A stretch of 55,558 nt of DNA from Gemella sp. (GCA_030529855.1 JAUMWC010000009.1:1-55558); one strand, 5' to 3'. Numbered from the stretch's first letter, positions 32,803-42,021 are shown. Made by a program: numbers and translations. Notes: a model not told the origin generated them from the sequence alone.

Positions 32803-34087
32803 TTTGTTTATCCATAAATTCTACTTGTTTCTCAAAAATAACTTGAGCGTAGGGGTTATCTACGTCTAATTCAAATCCGTGTTGTAAGATATTATCAGTT
32901 TCTATTAGGTATAGATTACTATCGATATTATAAGATAAAAGTTTATTATGAAATTCTTTTGCTTGTTTATCAAAAGTAGCTAAATTACCATCGCTTATAA
33001 AAGTAGCTGGGAAATTTTTATTAACATTATGGAGTATAGAAGCTTCTTTTGTTTTGGAAGAATATTTTAAATTGTCTGTGCCAAAGTAATCTCTAAGTAC
33101 AGTGTCGAATAACCAGTTTATAGGTGGTGAGTCTGTCTGGTTTGCTGTTGTCGGATCAAACATAGTCGCGATTCCTATAAATGCTAAGGGTTTTATTTGT
33201 AATATTTCATCTTTTATTGTGATTCCCATATCTTCTCTATACTCGTTGTTGGTTAATAGTAGTGCTAATTGACCAGCTAGTTGACCACCAGCCGAGTCTC
33301 CAGAAAGAAATAGTTTATTGGTATCTATATCAAATATTTCTTTATTGTTAATAATGAAAGTATAAGCATCAAGAACTTGTTTTGTTGTATCAGGATAAGA
33401 GTTATTGGGAAATAAAGAATAATTGATATTAACAACATTATAGCCAGCATCAACAAATCTCATTAAGTAATCAATTCTATGAGACTTGTCATAGACTACA
33501 TACCCACCACCGTGTACAAAGAATAAAGTTCCTTTAGGATTTTTTGTTTGATAAACATCAAGCCTAGAATTTTCATAAGACGAAGGGTAGATGATGTTTT
33601 TGTGTATTAAGTGATTATTCTTTGATATGTAAGATTCTCTAGCTCCTTCAACGTTCCCTTTTAGTATAGGTGGTCCTATAAGAGATAAATATCTAGGGAA
33701 AAGGGTGAAGAAAACTAATGATAAACTTAAAGTAACTAACATAAATACTGTGAAATTAAATTTAACTCTTAGAATTTTTATTAAAAACGTATCGTTAATA
33801 GACGAGCTATTTATATCAAAAATCAGTAAAATTATGGAGTGTACAATTAAAAAGCACGTTATTTTTAATATTGATAAATGATTACTAGTAGTAAGTAACC
33901 AAAAAGTGATAGGTATACTTGAGGAAATAAATAGTTTTTTTAATAAAGATTCTCCTTTATAAAAAGAAAGGATCAGTCTATAACATATTATTAAAAGTAT
34001 AATGATTGTAATAAGTGCACTTTGTTTAAAGAGTAAAAGTGTACTAGTAAAAAAAATTAATAATAACAAATCTAAAAATTTTATCAT
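32789..34087 (-). CDS. Membrane-anchored alpha/beta hydrolase (hormone-sensitive-lipase type)
   Basis: The 432-residue protein has about five hydrophobic segments in residues 4-130 and then a complete alpha/beta-hydrolase-3 domain. The oxyanion motif is HGGG (192-195), the nucleophile Ser265 in GDSAGG, the acid probably the Asp of FISDGNLATFD, and the base His in LQHGFELD. Enzymes of this type hydrolyse short-chain esters. The large membrane part is unusual for the family and would place the active site next to the membrane. It is monocistronic on the minus strand; the substrate is unknown. Confidence 0.87.
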   Translation of the reverse strand: MIKFLDLLLLIFFTSTLLLFKQSALITIIILLIICYRLILSFYKGESLLKKLFISSSIPITFWLLTTSNHLSILKITCFLIVHSIILLIFDINSSSINDTFLIKILRVKFNFTVFMLVTLSLSLVFFTLFPRYLSLIGPPILKGNVEGARESYISKNNHLIHKNIIYPSSYENSRLDVYQTKNPKGTLFFVHGGGYVVYDKSHRIDYLMRFVDAGYNVVNINYSLFPNNSYPDTTKQVLDAYTFIINNKEIFDIDTNKLFLSGDSAGGQLAGQLALLLTNNEYREDMGITIKDEILQIKPLAFIGIATMFDPTTANQTDSPPINWLFDTVLRDYFGTDNLKYSSKTKEASILHNVNKNFPATFISDGNLATFDKQAKEFHNKLLSYNIDSNLYLIETDNILQHGFELDVDNPYAQVIFEKQVEFMDKQIKKT

Positions 34088-34261
34088 AATATTTTTCCTA
34101 AATTTTATTTATCTATTAATTATACTAGATATTAGAGTAGATAACTACTGTTCAAATTCGGAGAATAGAGTGATTAATTATGAAAATATAATGTAAATAG
34201 AGGTGTTTTCGTGAAAATAAGAACAAAAATATATAAAAATACTATATTTTTATATAAAAAG

Positions 34262-34290
34262 TTGACTTTTATAAAATTTAGATATATAAT
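34262..34290 (+). promoter_or_regulatory. Promoter of the metA T-box transcript
   Basis: TTGACT (34262-34267), a 17-bp spacer and TATAAT (34285-34290). Transcription should start near 34297, just before the T-box structure. The stretch 34091-34261 upstream holds no gene; it contains an A+T-rich inverted repeat near 34230-34256 only. Confidence 0.8.
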
Positions 34291-34311
34291 GTACGTAGAT
34301 AATAAATATGA

Positions 34312-34600
34312 TAACTATGACAAGAAGAGTAGTCGATGGAAGTTTCACAGAGAGTCTGCATTTGGTGTGAGTAGATAAATGAAAATTGATGAAGATGGTC
34401 TTGGAGTTTTTAATGGTGAAAATTATTAGCCATTAACAGGAGCGCCTGATATAGCGTAAGAGAATAATTATTTCTAGTTAAGAGATAACGTTCTTTAGTG
34501 AGGTTAAAATTGTAAGATTTTAACGAAAAAAGGTGGTAACACGAATTTGATTCGTCCTTTGTAAGCATACTTGCTTGCAAGGGACTTTTTATTTTGTCTA
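34312..34600 (+). promoter_or_regulatory. T-box leader, methionine type, upstream of metA
   Basis: The leader shows the T-box order. Stem I elements (AGTAGT, then AGAGAGTCTGCATTTGGTG at about 34350-34368) come first. Next is a specifier region with ATG triplets (34389-34391 or 34395-34397) just before GTCTTGGAG. The T-box sequence AAGGTGGTAACACG (34530-34543), which pairs with uncharged tRNA, follows. A terminator hairpin GTCCTTTGTAAGC / GCTTGCAAGGGAC with T5 ends at about 34590. ATG specifies tRNA-Met, matching the downstream methionine gene. Low charged tRNA-Met should favour antitermination. Confidence 0.9.
34554..34591 (+). terminator. T-box regulated terminator
   Basis: GTCCTTTGTAAGC (34554-34566) pairs with GCTTGCAAGGGAC (34573-34585) over 13 bp with two G-U pairs, followed by T5. 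The left side overlaps the region that would form the antiterminator with the T-box sequence. Confidence 0.85.
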
Positions 34601-34643
34601 AAAAGGAAATTACTTATTTAAGAATTAGGAGGAAGTTTAGAAA

Positions 34644-35510
34644 ATGACTTTAGTAAATGTACACAGAGAATTACCAGCATTAAAAAATATCTTATTAAAT
34701 AATCCCAGGATAATTGACGAAACTAGTAGGGATCACGATTTAAGAATTGGTTTATTAAATCTTATGCCTACAAAACCAGTTACAGAAGAACAATTTTTAC
34801 GTTTACTAGGAGATAACGATTATAAATGTCAGTTAGACTTTATTAGAATAGCTAGTTATAAGAGTAAAAATGTTGATGAAGAATATTTAGAAAAATTTTA
34901 TAAAGATTTTTCAGAAATTCAAACTGAAAAATATGATGGATTTATTATTACGGGAGCACCAGTAGAAAAGTTAGCTTTTGATGAAGTTAAATACTGGGAA
35001 AAATTAAAAGAAATCTTTGCGTGGATTAAAGAAAAGAACATACCAACTATTTATATTTGTTGGGGAGCTCAAGCGGGATTATATCATCACTATGGAATAG
35101 ATAAGGAATTATATGAAGAAAAAATATTTGGTGTCTATGATCACCAAATTAAAACAAGCAATCCTTTATTCGAAGGTATAGCATCAACAATAGCTATTCC
35201 ACAATCTCGTTACACGGGAATAGATGTAGAAAAATTAAATAAAGATGGAAAATTAATAGCAGTAGATATTAATCCAGAAATAGGGGCATCTATATTTACT
35301 TCTAGTGATAATAAGGAAATCTTTATCTTAGGACATCTTGAATACGATACAAATACGCTTGAAATAGAATATTTAAGAGATAAAGACAAAGGATTAGATA
35401 CAAAAGAACCTTTATGTTATTACTTAAACGGTAAGATTAATAATAGGTGGAAAGAACCAGCTAAAGTTTTTTATAAAAACTGGATAAATTTCTTGGCTAA
35501 CAATAAGTAA
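34644..35510 (+). CDS. metA: Homoserine O-acyltransferase (MetA), probably acetyl-CoA type
   Basis: The 288-residue protein is a MetA-family transferase with nucleophile Cys139 in YICWGAQAGLYHHYG and catalytic His in ILGHLEYD. The acyl-specificity residue corresponds to Glu108 in TGAPVEKLAF. Glu at the site (Glu111 in studied homologues) favours acetyl-CoA, Gly favours succinyl-CoA. It starts methionine biosynthesis by activating homoserine. It is the only gene behind the Met T-box, with AGGAGG before the ATG. The N terminus is some 10 residues shorter than many homologues. Confidence 0.93.
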   Translation: MTLVNVHRELPALKNILLNNPRIIDETSRDHDLRIGLLNLMPTKPVTEEQFLRLLGDNDYKCQLDFIRIASYKSKNVDEEYLEKFYKDFSEIQTEKYDGFIITGAPVEKLAFDEVKYWEKLKEIFAWIKEKNIPTIYICWGAQAGLYHHYGIDKELYEEKIFGVYDHQIKTSNPLFEGIASTIAIPQSRYTGIDVEKLNKDGKLIAVDINPEIGASIFTSSDNKEIFILGHLEYDTNTLEIEYLRDKDKGLDTKEPLCYYLNGKINNRWKEPAKVFYKNWINFLANNK

Positions 35511-35560
35511 TAGACATTTATTAATGATTAAGTTAATATTTAAGCTTTTGAGCAGACTTT

Positions 35561-35590
35561 TTGACAAAATAAATTACTAAATAGTATCAT
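35561..35590 (+). promoter_or_regulatory. Promoter of the peptide ABC transporter operon
   Basis: TTGACA (35561-35566), an 18-bp spacer and TATCAT (35585-35590) lie 41 nt before the ATG of the binding-protein gene. Confidence 0.65.
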
Positions 35591-35631
35591 AGGACAATGT
35601 AATCATAAATTTTAAAGAATGGAGAACAGAA

Positions 35632-37203
35632 ATGAAAAAGAAATTTTGGTTAACAACATTACTTTCTTTAACAGCTGCATTTACGGTTGCTTGTTCAACT
35701 GGTGATAAAGCAACAAATACAACACCTACTAGTGGAAATAAAGATCAATTTACTTATGCTATTTCAGCTGATCCGACAGTAACAAACCCACTAAGAACAA
35801 CAGACAGATGGGGATTAACATACACTAATATGATTTTCTCTCCATTAGTTAGAATCGAAGGAGATGGAGCTAAGAAATATGAATTAGCAAAATCTTTAGA
35901 ACCATCAGCGGATGGTAAGAAAATTAAGGTTGTTTTACGTGATGACGTAAAATGGTCTGATGGAGAAAAATTTACAGCTGATGATGTTGTTTATACATAC
36001 AATCAATTAGCTAAAAAAGAGAATAAGAGAGAGCAAAAAATGCAAGTTGATGGTCAACCGATTAAGATTGTTAAAGTTGACGATTATACAGTGGAGTTCC
36101 GATTACCATCAGCATCGGCAGCAGCTATTGAAAATGTTGCTACAGAAACATACATTTTACCAGAACACGTATACAGTAAAGTAAGTGATTTATCTGGAAA
36201 TGATGTGAGTGGGGTACAACCAGTAGGAACTGGACCATACAAATTAGATGAGTACAAACGTGGTGAGTACATTAAATTATCAGCTAATGAGCACTACTTC
36301 GGTGGAAAAGCATCAGTTAATAACGTAGTATTACGTATTATTCCTTCATCAGAAACTACTAAGGTAGCTCTACAAAAAGGTGAAGTTGATGCAGCAGTTG
36401 TATTACCATCGGATGTTGCAGATTTAGATAAAAATGCTATTACTGCTTATCCATACAGTGAAAACCGTGTAGGATACCTAGGATTAAATGCTAATACAGA
36501 TGAATTAAAAGATGTTAAAGTACGTCAAGCAATTATGTTTGCATTAAATAAAGAAGAGTTAAATAAAGCAGTTTACTTAGATGGACAATACTACACAACG
36601 CCAAACTCATTCTTACCAACAGCTAACCCATTTAAAACTGATGATGTAGAAAAATATGCAACTAATGTAGAAAAAGCTAAATCATTATTATCAGAAGCTG
36701 GTAAATCTAACTTAACACTTAAGTTATGGTACACTGGAAATGATAAAGCTCAAACATTACAAGCTACATTAATTCAACAACAATTAAAAGCTGCCGGAAT
36801 TAATGTAGAACTAAATGGTGTAGAATCAGCTGCTTTAACTGCAGAGCTTAAAAACAAAGATTCTAAGGCTTACCACATGTTCTTAAATGGATACATTTGG
36901 GGTAACGATCCAGACTTATACAATGTAATGTACACAAGTAATGGACCAAACAACTACTTCAAACTTAAGAGTGCTAAAGTAGATGAGTTATTCAAGAGTG
37001 GAGCTGTAGAATTAGATTCAGCAAAACGTAAAGAAATTTACAATAATCTACAAAAAGAAATAGCTAACGAAGCTGTAGTATATCCAATTGTTGATAACAA
37101 ACGTGTACTAGCAGTTAACAACCGTGTAGCAGATGTAGAAAAAGCTGGATTAGTTCCAATTTATACATTTGAAGATGTATCTAAATTAACAATTAAACAA
37201 TAA
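35632..37203 (+). CDS. Solute-binding lipoprotein, OppA/DppA/NikA family
   Basis: The 523-residue precursor has a lipoprotein signal with lipobox TVAC and lipidation at Cys21, then an SBP_bac_5 fold (YAISADPTVTNPLRTTDRWG at the start; VKWSDGEKFTADDVVYTY; VGTGPYKLDEY). It captures peptides, or nickel complexes in the Nik branch, outside the cell for the permease encoded next. The ligand cannot be read from sequence. A hairpin with a short T-run just after the stop may raise its expression relative to the membrane genes. Confidence 0.92.
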   Translation: MKKKFWLTTLLSLTAAFTVACSTGDKATNTTPTSGNKDQFTYAISADPTVTNPLRTTDRWGLTYTNMIFSPLVRIEGDGAKKYELAKSLEPSADGKKIKVVLRDDVKWSDGEKFTADDVVYTYNQLAKKENKREQKMQVDGQPIKIVKVDDYTVEFRLPSASAAAIENVATETYILPEHVYSKVSDLSGNDVSGVQPVGTGPYKLDEYKRGEYIKLSANEHYFGGKASVNNVVLRIIPSSETTKVALQKGEVDAAVVLPSDVADLDKNAITAYPYSENRVGYLGLNANTDELKDVKVRQAIMFALNKEELNKAVYLDGQYYTTPNSFLPTANPFKTDDVEKYATNVEKAKSLLSEAGKSNLTLKLWYTGNDKAQTLQATLIQQQLKAAGINVELNGVESAALTAELKNKDSKAYHMFLNGYIWGNDPDLYNVMYTSNGPNNYFKLKSAKVDELFKSGAVELDSAKRKEIYNNLQKEIANEAVVYPIVDNKRVLAVNNRVADVEKAGLVPIYTFEDVSKLTIKQ

Positions 37204-37212
37204 TATATAAAT

Positions 37213-37243
37213 GCTGCGGCAAAATTTGTCGCAGCTTTTGTTT
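37213..37243 (+). terminator. Leaky terminator or attenuator within the ABC operon
   Basis: GCTGCGGCAAA (37213-37223) and TTTGTCGCAGC (37225-37235) form a strong stem followed by TTTTGTTT. It lies between the binding-protein and permease genes, where partial termination would give excess binding protein. Confidence 0.7.
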
Positions 37244-37255
37244 ATAGGAGGATAT

Positions 37256-38212
37256 ATGTGGAAATATATAATTAAAAGATTATTACAAGCAATTCCCTTA
37301 TTATTTCTAATTTCGTTAATAGTTTTTTCATTAATGTATATGGCGCCTTACGATGTAGTAGATTCGATGGTTACGCCTGATATGACAGATGAACAAATTC
37401 AACTGATTAGGGAAAAGTATGGACTTAATAAATCTTTCTTTGGTCAATATTTCTCTTGGTTAGAGGGGATTTTACAGGGAAATTTTGGTAATTCATTAGT
37501 TTCAGATCAATCAATAGCAAAAGAATTATCACAAAGAATTCCAAACACTATTATTTTAGTTTTACCAGCATACTTAACTGCATTAGTAATTGCAGTATCA
37601 TTAGGATTATTAGCTGCTGCTAATAAAGGTAAAAAGTTAGATAGATTTTTAGAGTGGTTATCATCAATTGGAATGGCAATACCTGCCTTTTGGTTTGCGA
37701 TGATACTAATTTATGTATTTGGTTACCAGCTAAACATATTTAAAATTGTAGGAATGTACACAGTAGGTGGAAATAGATCTTTCGGAGACTTTATGCTACA
37801 TTACACATTACCATTTACAACACTTACAGTTGTTTTCTTCCCGGAATTATTAAGGTATGTAAGAGCATCGGCTGTAAATCAATTATCAGAAAATTATGTA
37901 ACCGTACAAAAATCATTCCGTTCCAGCAAATTTGCGATTTTCAAAAATCACATTTCTAGACATATAATGATACCTTTAGTCACACAAATTGGTTTAGCCT
38001 TACCAATGCTTATAACAGGTTCTATTATTACAGAAACTGTATTTGCCTGGCCAGGTATTGGACCATACTTAACAACAGCTACAAAAGGATTAGACTATCC
38101 TGTAATTATGGCAATTATGCTTATATCTTCAACGTTAGTAATCCTAGGTAACTTACTTGCGGATATCCTTTACTACGTAGTTGATCCGAGAATTAAGAGA
38201 GAGGGGAAATAA
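37256..38212 (+). CDS. ABC permease, OppB/DppB type
   Basis: ATG 37256 (MWKYIIKRLLQAIPLL) is preferred over 37211 because AGGAGG (37246-37251) lies just upstream and the earlier start falls in the hairpin. The 318-residue protein has six membrane segments and the binding-protein-dependent permease signature around 210-240 (LRYVRASAVNQLSENYVTVQ), which contacts the ATPases. The N-terminal DppB motif is complete (MAPYDVVDSM; LIREKYGLNKS). It pairs with the next gene product. Confidence 0.92.
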   Translation: MWKYIIKRLLQAIPLLFLISLIVFSLMYMAPYDVVDSMVTPDMTDEQIQLIREKYGLNKSFFGQYFSWLEGILQGNFGNSLVSDQSIAKELSQRIPNTIILVLPAYLTALVIAVSLGLLAAANKGKKLDRFLEWLSSIGMAIPAFWFAMILIYVFGYQLNIFKIVGMYTVGGNRSFGDFMLHYTLPFTTLTVVFFPELLRYVRASAVNQLSENYVTVQKSFRSSKFAIFKNHISRHIMIPLVTQIGLALPMLITGSIITETVFAWPGIGPYLTTATKGLDYPVIMAIMLISSTLVILGNLLADILYYVVDPRIKREGK

Positions 38213-38213
38213 T

Positions 38214-39041
38214 ATGAACTTTATGAAAGTATTTAGAAAAAATATGTTATCATCTCCGGTGTATATTTTTTCAGTAGCATTTTTAGTATTATTAATAGTT
38301 TTATCATTAGCTGCTCCTCTTATTCCGATAGACCCAGCTAAAGTTAATGTGAGTCAGATGTCTAAAGGACCTAGTCTTACAAATCTTTTTGGGACTGACG
38401 AGTTAGGTCGTGACTACTTTATTAGGGTAGTACACGGAGGAAGAATCTCATTACTAGTAGGTTTCTTATCGATGTTAGCTGCAACGACAATCGGAGTATT
38501 TATTGGTGTTACTGCTGGATACTTTGGTGGTTGGCTTGATTCATTACTTATGAGATTTTTAGATGTGTTATCATCTATTCCTTGGCTAATATTAGTGATC
38601 GTTCTAAGTGTATTCTTAAAACCAGGACTTGTTACAATTGTTATAGTAATTGGGGCATTCTCTTGGATGAATACAGCTAGGTTGATGCGTGGGGAAACAC
38701 TTGCTGCTAAAGAAAGAGATTATGTTAAGTACTCTAAATTTATTGGAGAATCATCATTTTCTATAATAAGAAAACACATCTTACCATTCTTATTACCAAC
38801 AATGTTAGTATCGGCATCAATCAATATGTCAGGAGCTATTATGACAGAATCTGCTCTATCATTCTTAGGATTAGGGATTCAGCAACCAATGGCATCTTGG
38901 GGATCTTTATTACAAACAGCCCAAGATAAATTACAAAACGCTCCTTATATAGCAATAATCCCAGGTTTATTAATTGCTTTAACAATTTATTCATTTAATA
39001 ACTTAGGTGAGTTAATTAAAGAAAGTTTGGAGGGAATTTAG
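38214..39041 (+). CDS. ABC permease, OppC/DppC type
   Basis: ATG 38214 (MNFMKVFRKNM) lies 1 nt after the preceding stop, with GAGGGG upstream; the longer frame from 38181 overlaps the previous gene. The 275-residue protein has the OppC N-terminal motif, LFGTDELGRDYFIRVVHGGRISL, and the EAA-like loop ARLMRGETLAAKERDYVKYSK. It forms the heterodimeric channel with the OppB-type subunit. Confidence 0.92.
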   Translation: MNFMKVFRKNMLSSPVYIFSVAFLVLLIVLSLAAPLIPIDPAKVNVSQMSKGPSLTNLFGTDELGRDYFIRVVHGGRISLLVGFLSMLAATTIGVFIGVTAGYFGGWLDSLLMRFLDVLSSIPWLILVIVLSVFLKPGLVTIVIVIGAFSWMNTARLMRGETLAAKERDYVKYSKFIGESSFSIIRKHILPFLLPTMLVSASINMSGAIMTESALSFLGLGIQQPMASWGSLLQTAQDKLQNAPYIAIIPGLLIALTIYSFNNLGELIKESLEGI

Positions 39042-39042
39042 T

Positions 39043-39879
39043 ATGACTAAAAATATTTTAGAAATAGAAAATTTATCCATAAAAGTAGATACTACAGATA
39101 AAGTGTTAGTTGATAATGTATCTATAAAAATACCAGAAGCATCAATCGTTGGAATAGTAGGTGAATCAGGATCTGGGAAATCACTTACTATGATGCAGGT
39201 TATGAATTTATTACCTGAAAACTTAAAGTCAGAATATTCTACATTTAAGTATGATGGAAAAGAATTCACTCCAGAAGACAAATTACCAATCTCAATGATA
39301 TTCCAAGACACAATGTCATCTCTTAATCCCTTAAGAACAATAGGATATCATTTATTTGAAGTAATAGAGAAGTATAGAAAAGAAGAGATAGCTAATAAAA
39401 AAGAATTAGCGATCACTATGTTAGAAAAAGTAGGGATAACTAATCCGGAACTTAGATTAAACCAATATCCATTTGAATTATCAGGTGGTATGAGACAACG
39501 TGTGATGATAGCTATGGCTTTAGTAACTCAGCCAAAATTATTAATCGCAGATGAGCCAACAACAGCTCTAGATGTTACTATTCAAAAACAAATCCTTTCT
39601 TTAATTTATAAACTGCAAAAAGAGATGGGATTAACGGTAGTAATAGTGAGTCACGACTTAGGTGTTATTTCAGCCCTATGTGACCACGTAAAAGTTATGT
39701 ATCAAGGAAAACTATTAGAAGAAGCAAGTGTGGATGAAATATTTTCTAATCCGCAACATCAATACACGAAAAACTTAATTTCACTAGCTAATTTTGAAAC
39801 TAATGTAGAGAGTGTAGATGTTACAAAAGTATCTGACGAATGGCTTGAAATTAGTCCAAGCCACAGAGTACGTAAGTAG
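39043..39879 (+). CDS. ABC transporter ATPase, OppD/DppD type
   Basis: The 278-residue ATPase has Walker A GESGSGKS (40-47), signature LSGGMRQRV (about 146), Walker B LLIADEPTTALD and the switch His in VSHDLG. It is shorter than typical OppD (about 330) and ends soon after QHQYTKNLISLANF without the usual cysteine-containing tail. That is nearer the size of NikD-type subunits. It starts 1 nt after the permease stop. Confidence 0.92.
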   Translation: MTKNILEIENLSIKVDTTDKVLVDNVSIKIPEASIVGIVGESGSGKSLTMMQVMNLLPENLKSEYSTFKYDGKEFTPEDKLPISMIFQDTMSSLNPLRTIGYHLFEVIEKYRKEEIANKKELAITMLEKVGITNPELRLNQYPFELSGGMRQRVMIAMALVTQPKLLIADEPTTALDVTIQKQILSLIYKLQKEMGLTVVIVSHDLGVISALCDHVKVMYQGKLLEEASVDEIFSNPQHQYTKNLISLANFETNVESVDVTKVSDEWLEISPSHRVRK

Positions 39880-39888
39880 GTGGGAATT

Positions 39889-40743
39889 ATGAGTAAAGAA
39901 TTAATTAAATTAGAAAATATAAATAAAGTTTATGAATCGAAAGATTTTAAGGGGAATAAACATCAGACGGTAGCCCTAAATAATGTTAATATCAGTATTA
40001 ATGAAGGAGAAACATTAAGTTTAGTTGGTGAGTCAGGGTCAGGTAAATCTACTCTTGGTAAAGTTTTATTAGGATTTGAATCAGCAACTTCTGGTAATAT
40101 CGGCTATAACCTTGATAAAAAATCAATGCAGATTATTTTCCAAGATCCTTATTCAGCTTTAAATCCTAAGATGTCGGCATTAGAGTTAGTTATGGAATCT
40201 CTGTTTTATGAAAAAGATAAGACAAAGGTAAAAGAAAAAGCTATTGAAATTCTAGAAGTAGTCGGAATTAAAGGTGAAGATGTTCACAAGAAACCTAAGA
40301 ATTTCTCTGGTGGACAAAGACAAAGAATTGGTATTGCTAGAGCAGTAATATCAAATCCGAAATTTATTGTTTGTGATGAACCTACATCTGCATTAGATGT
40401 TTCGATTCAATCACAAATTTTAAAATTATTAGTGAGTCTTCAAAAAGATTATAATTTATCTTACTTATTCATTTCTCACGATTTATCAGTTGTTAGACAT
40501 ATTTCTGATAGAATTGCTGTTATGTATAGAGGAAACTTGGTAGAAATTGCAAAGACAGAAGACTTGTTTGCTAACCCGCAACATGTTTATACTAAAAAAT
40601 TATTAAGTGCAATTTTTGAAATGAATCCAGCTAGGGCAAGAAGAACGCTTATTGAAGAAACAGTCGAAGAAGAAATAAAAATTTCAGAAACATTTGAATG
40701 GAAAGAAGTTTCAGAAGGACACTTTGTAAGAGTGGATAAGTAA
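39889..40743 (+). CDS. ABC transporter ATPase, OppF/DppF type
   Basis: ATG 39889 (MSKELIKLEN) is chosen because AGGTGG lies at its normal distance; a GTG in frame at 39880 is less likely. The 284-residue ATPase has Walker A GESGSGKS (47-54), signature FSGGQRQRIG and Walker B FIVCDEPTSALD. The C terminus has HVYTKKLLSAIFEMNPARA of OppF-type subunits. It completes the five-gene importer and is followed by a strong terminator. Confidence 0.92.
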   Translation: MSKELIKLENINKVYESKDFKGNKHQTVALNNVNISINEGETLSLVGESGSGKSTLGKVLLGFESATSGNIGYNLDKKSMQIIFQDPYSALNPKMSALELVMESLFYEKDKTKVKEKAIEILEVVGIKGEDVHKKPKNFSGGQRQRIGIARAVISNPKFIVCDEPTSALDVSIQSQILKLLVSLQKDYNLSYLFISHDLSVVRHISDRIAVMYRGNLVEIAKTEDLFANPQHVYTKKLLSAIFEMNPARARRTLIEETVEEEIKISETFEWKEVSEGHFVRVDK

Positions 40744-40747
40744 ATAG

Positions 40748-40784
40748 ATAACCGAAAGTTAAGAAAACTTTCGGTTATTTTTTT
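40748..40784 (+). terminator. Terminator of the ABC transporter operon
   Basis: ATAACCGAAAGTT (40748-40760) pairs perfectly with AACTTTCGGTTAT (40766-40778) around a 5-nt loop and is followed by T6. Confidence 0.92.
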
Positions 40785-40785
40785 A

Positions 40786-40794
40786 TGTTATAAT
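40786..40794 (+). promoter_or_regulatory. Extended -10 of the TPR-to-ATPase gene run
   Basis: TGTTATAAT (40786-40794) is a consensus extended -10, directly after the previous terminator and 31 nt before the ATG at 40826. Confidence 0.6.
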
Positions 40795-40825
40795 AATATA
40801 TGATAATATATGTAGAGGTGAAATT

Positions 40826-41440
40826 ATGGAAAAAATTATAGAACAAGGATGGAATTTATTTATTCAAGATAAATTTGAGGAAGTTAAAGATTTAGTAGAG
40901 CCACACTTTAATTTAGAGAAATGTGAGGATTTTTCATTTTTAAATTTAATGGGATATGTGTATTTGAATAATGCAGAATATGATAAAAGTAAAGAGATTT
41001 TTGAAAAATATATTTCAATAGCTCAAGAAAAAAATGATTTTAAAAATGAGCATATAGGTTTACATCAGTTAGCAATGGTTTATAGAGATTGCGGAAACTA
41101 TACTAAAGCACTAGAATTAATTGAACAAGAGAAAGAAATAATAGATAGAGAATTTCCAGAAGATAATTTGAGTAAGTCTGTTAATTATTACGAACAAGGT
41201 TATATACGATTAAAATTAGACTTGTTAGATTCTGCTAATGACTACTTAAATTTATCTCTTAAAGAAGCTATGCTTACAGATGATTTAATAGCTAGAGCTT
41301 GTGCTTATCGTGCTTTGGGAGAAGTTGCTAAGGAGAAAAAATCTGATGAAGCAAATAATTATTTCGATAAAGCAATAGAGAATTTTTTAGAAGCTGGAGA
41401 TAATATTGGAGCAGAAGAAGTAGAAAAATTAAAAATATAG
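40826..41440 (+). CDS. Tetratricopeptide-repeat protein
   Basis: This 204-residue soluble helical protein contains at least three TPR-like units: FLNLMGYVYLNNAEYDKSKEIFEKY, GLHQLAMVYRDCGNYTKALELIEQE and ARACAYRALGEVAKEKKSDEANNYF. TPRs form scaffolds for protein binding. There is no signal peptide or catalytic motif. It heads a run of closely packed genes (gaps of 14 nt or less, or overlaps), so it is probably co-expressed with them. The partner is unknown. Confidence 0.82.
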   Translation: MEKIIEQGWNLFIQDKFEEVKDLVEPHFNLEKCEDFSFLNLMGYVYLNNAEYDKSKEIFEKYISIAQEKNDFKNEHIGLHQLAMVYRDCGNYTKALELIEQEKEIIDREFPEDNLSKSVNYYEQGYIRLKLDLLDSANDYLNLSLKEAMLTDDLIARACAYRALGEVAKEKKSDEANNYFDKAIENFLEAGDNIGAEEVEKLKI

Positions 41441-41454
41441 GTATAGGTGGTATA

Positions 41455-42021
41455 TTGATTTTAGAAAATATAAAAACTAGAGAAGGATTTAGGGAATGGT
41501 TAAAAGATAATTCTAAATTAGAGAAGGAATGTTGGCTTAGGGTTAATAGAAGTAAAACTCAACTAGATGATGTGGTTCTATATTTAGATGCAGTTGAAGA
41601 AGCCTTATGTTTTGGTTGGATAGATTCAACCTTAAAAAAATTTGATGATGGACCAGCTTTTCAAAGGTTTACCCCTAGAAAGAAAAATTCTAACTGGACA
41701 GAACTAAATAAGGAGAGAGTGAGAAGATTAGAAAAGCTAGGACTTATGACAGATGAAGGACGTAAAGTTTTGCCTGATATGAGAGAGGCGAGTTTTGAAA
41801 TTAGTAAAGAGATACTGGAAGAGTTGAAAAAAGATGATGACGTTTGGGGGAATTTTCAAAAATTGCCTAAATTATATATAAGAGTGAGAATTTCAAATAT
41901 CCAGTCTTATCAAAAAAGAAAAGAATTTGATACGGCAAGAAAACAATTAGATAAGTTTATTGAAAATACTAAACTAGGAAAGATATATGGTGAATGGAAT
42001 GACAAGGGAAGGTTATTATAG
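41455..42021 (+). CDS. YdeI/OmpD-associated family protein
   Basis: The start is probably TTG 41455, with AGGTGG 4 nt before it; no ATG is available near the conserved N terminus. The 188-residue protein matches the YdeI family: GFREWLKDNSKLEKECWLRV, VEEALCFGWIDSTLKKFDDG, RFTPRKKNSNWTELNKERVRRL. Members have been linked to tolerance of antimicrobial peptides, but the mechanism is unknown. The gene lies between the TPR and NUDIX genes. Confidence 0.85.
   Translation: MILENIKTREGFREWLKDNSKLEKECWLRVNRSKTQLDDVVLYLDAVEEALCFGWIDSTLKKFDDGPAFQRFTPRKKNSNWTELNKERVRRLEKLGLMTDEGRKVLPDMREASFEISKEILEELKKDDDVWGNFQKLPKLYIRVRISNIQSYQKRKEFDTARKQLDKFIENTKLGKIYGEWNDKGRLL

Noticed and set aside
34225-34258. A+T-rich inverted repeat before the metA promoter considered as a terminator
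   Set aside because: The arms are almost pure A/T and no gene on the plus strand ends upstream; it is more likely compositional.
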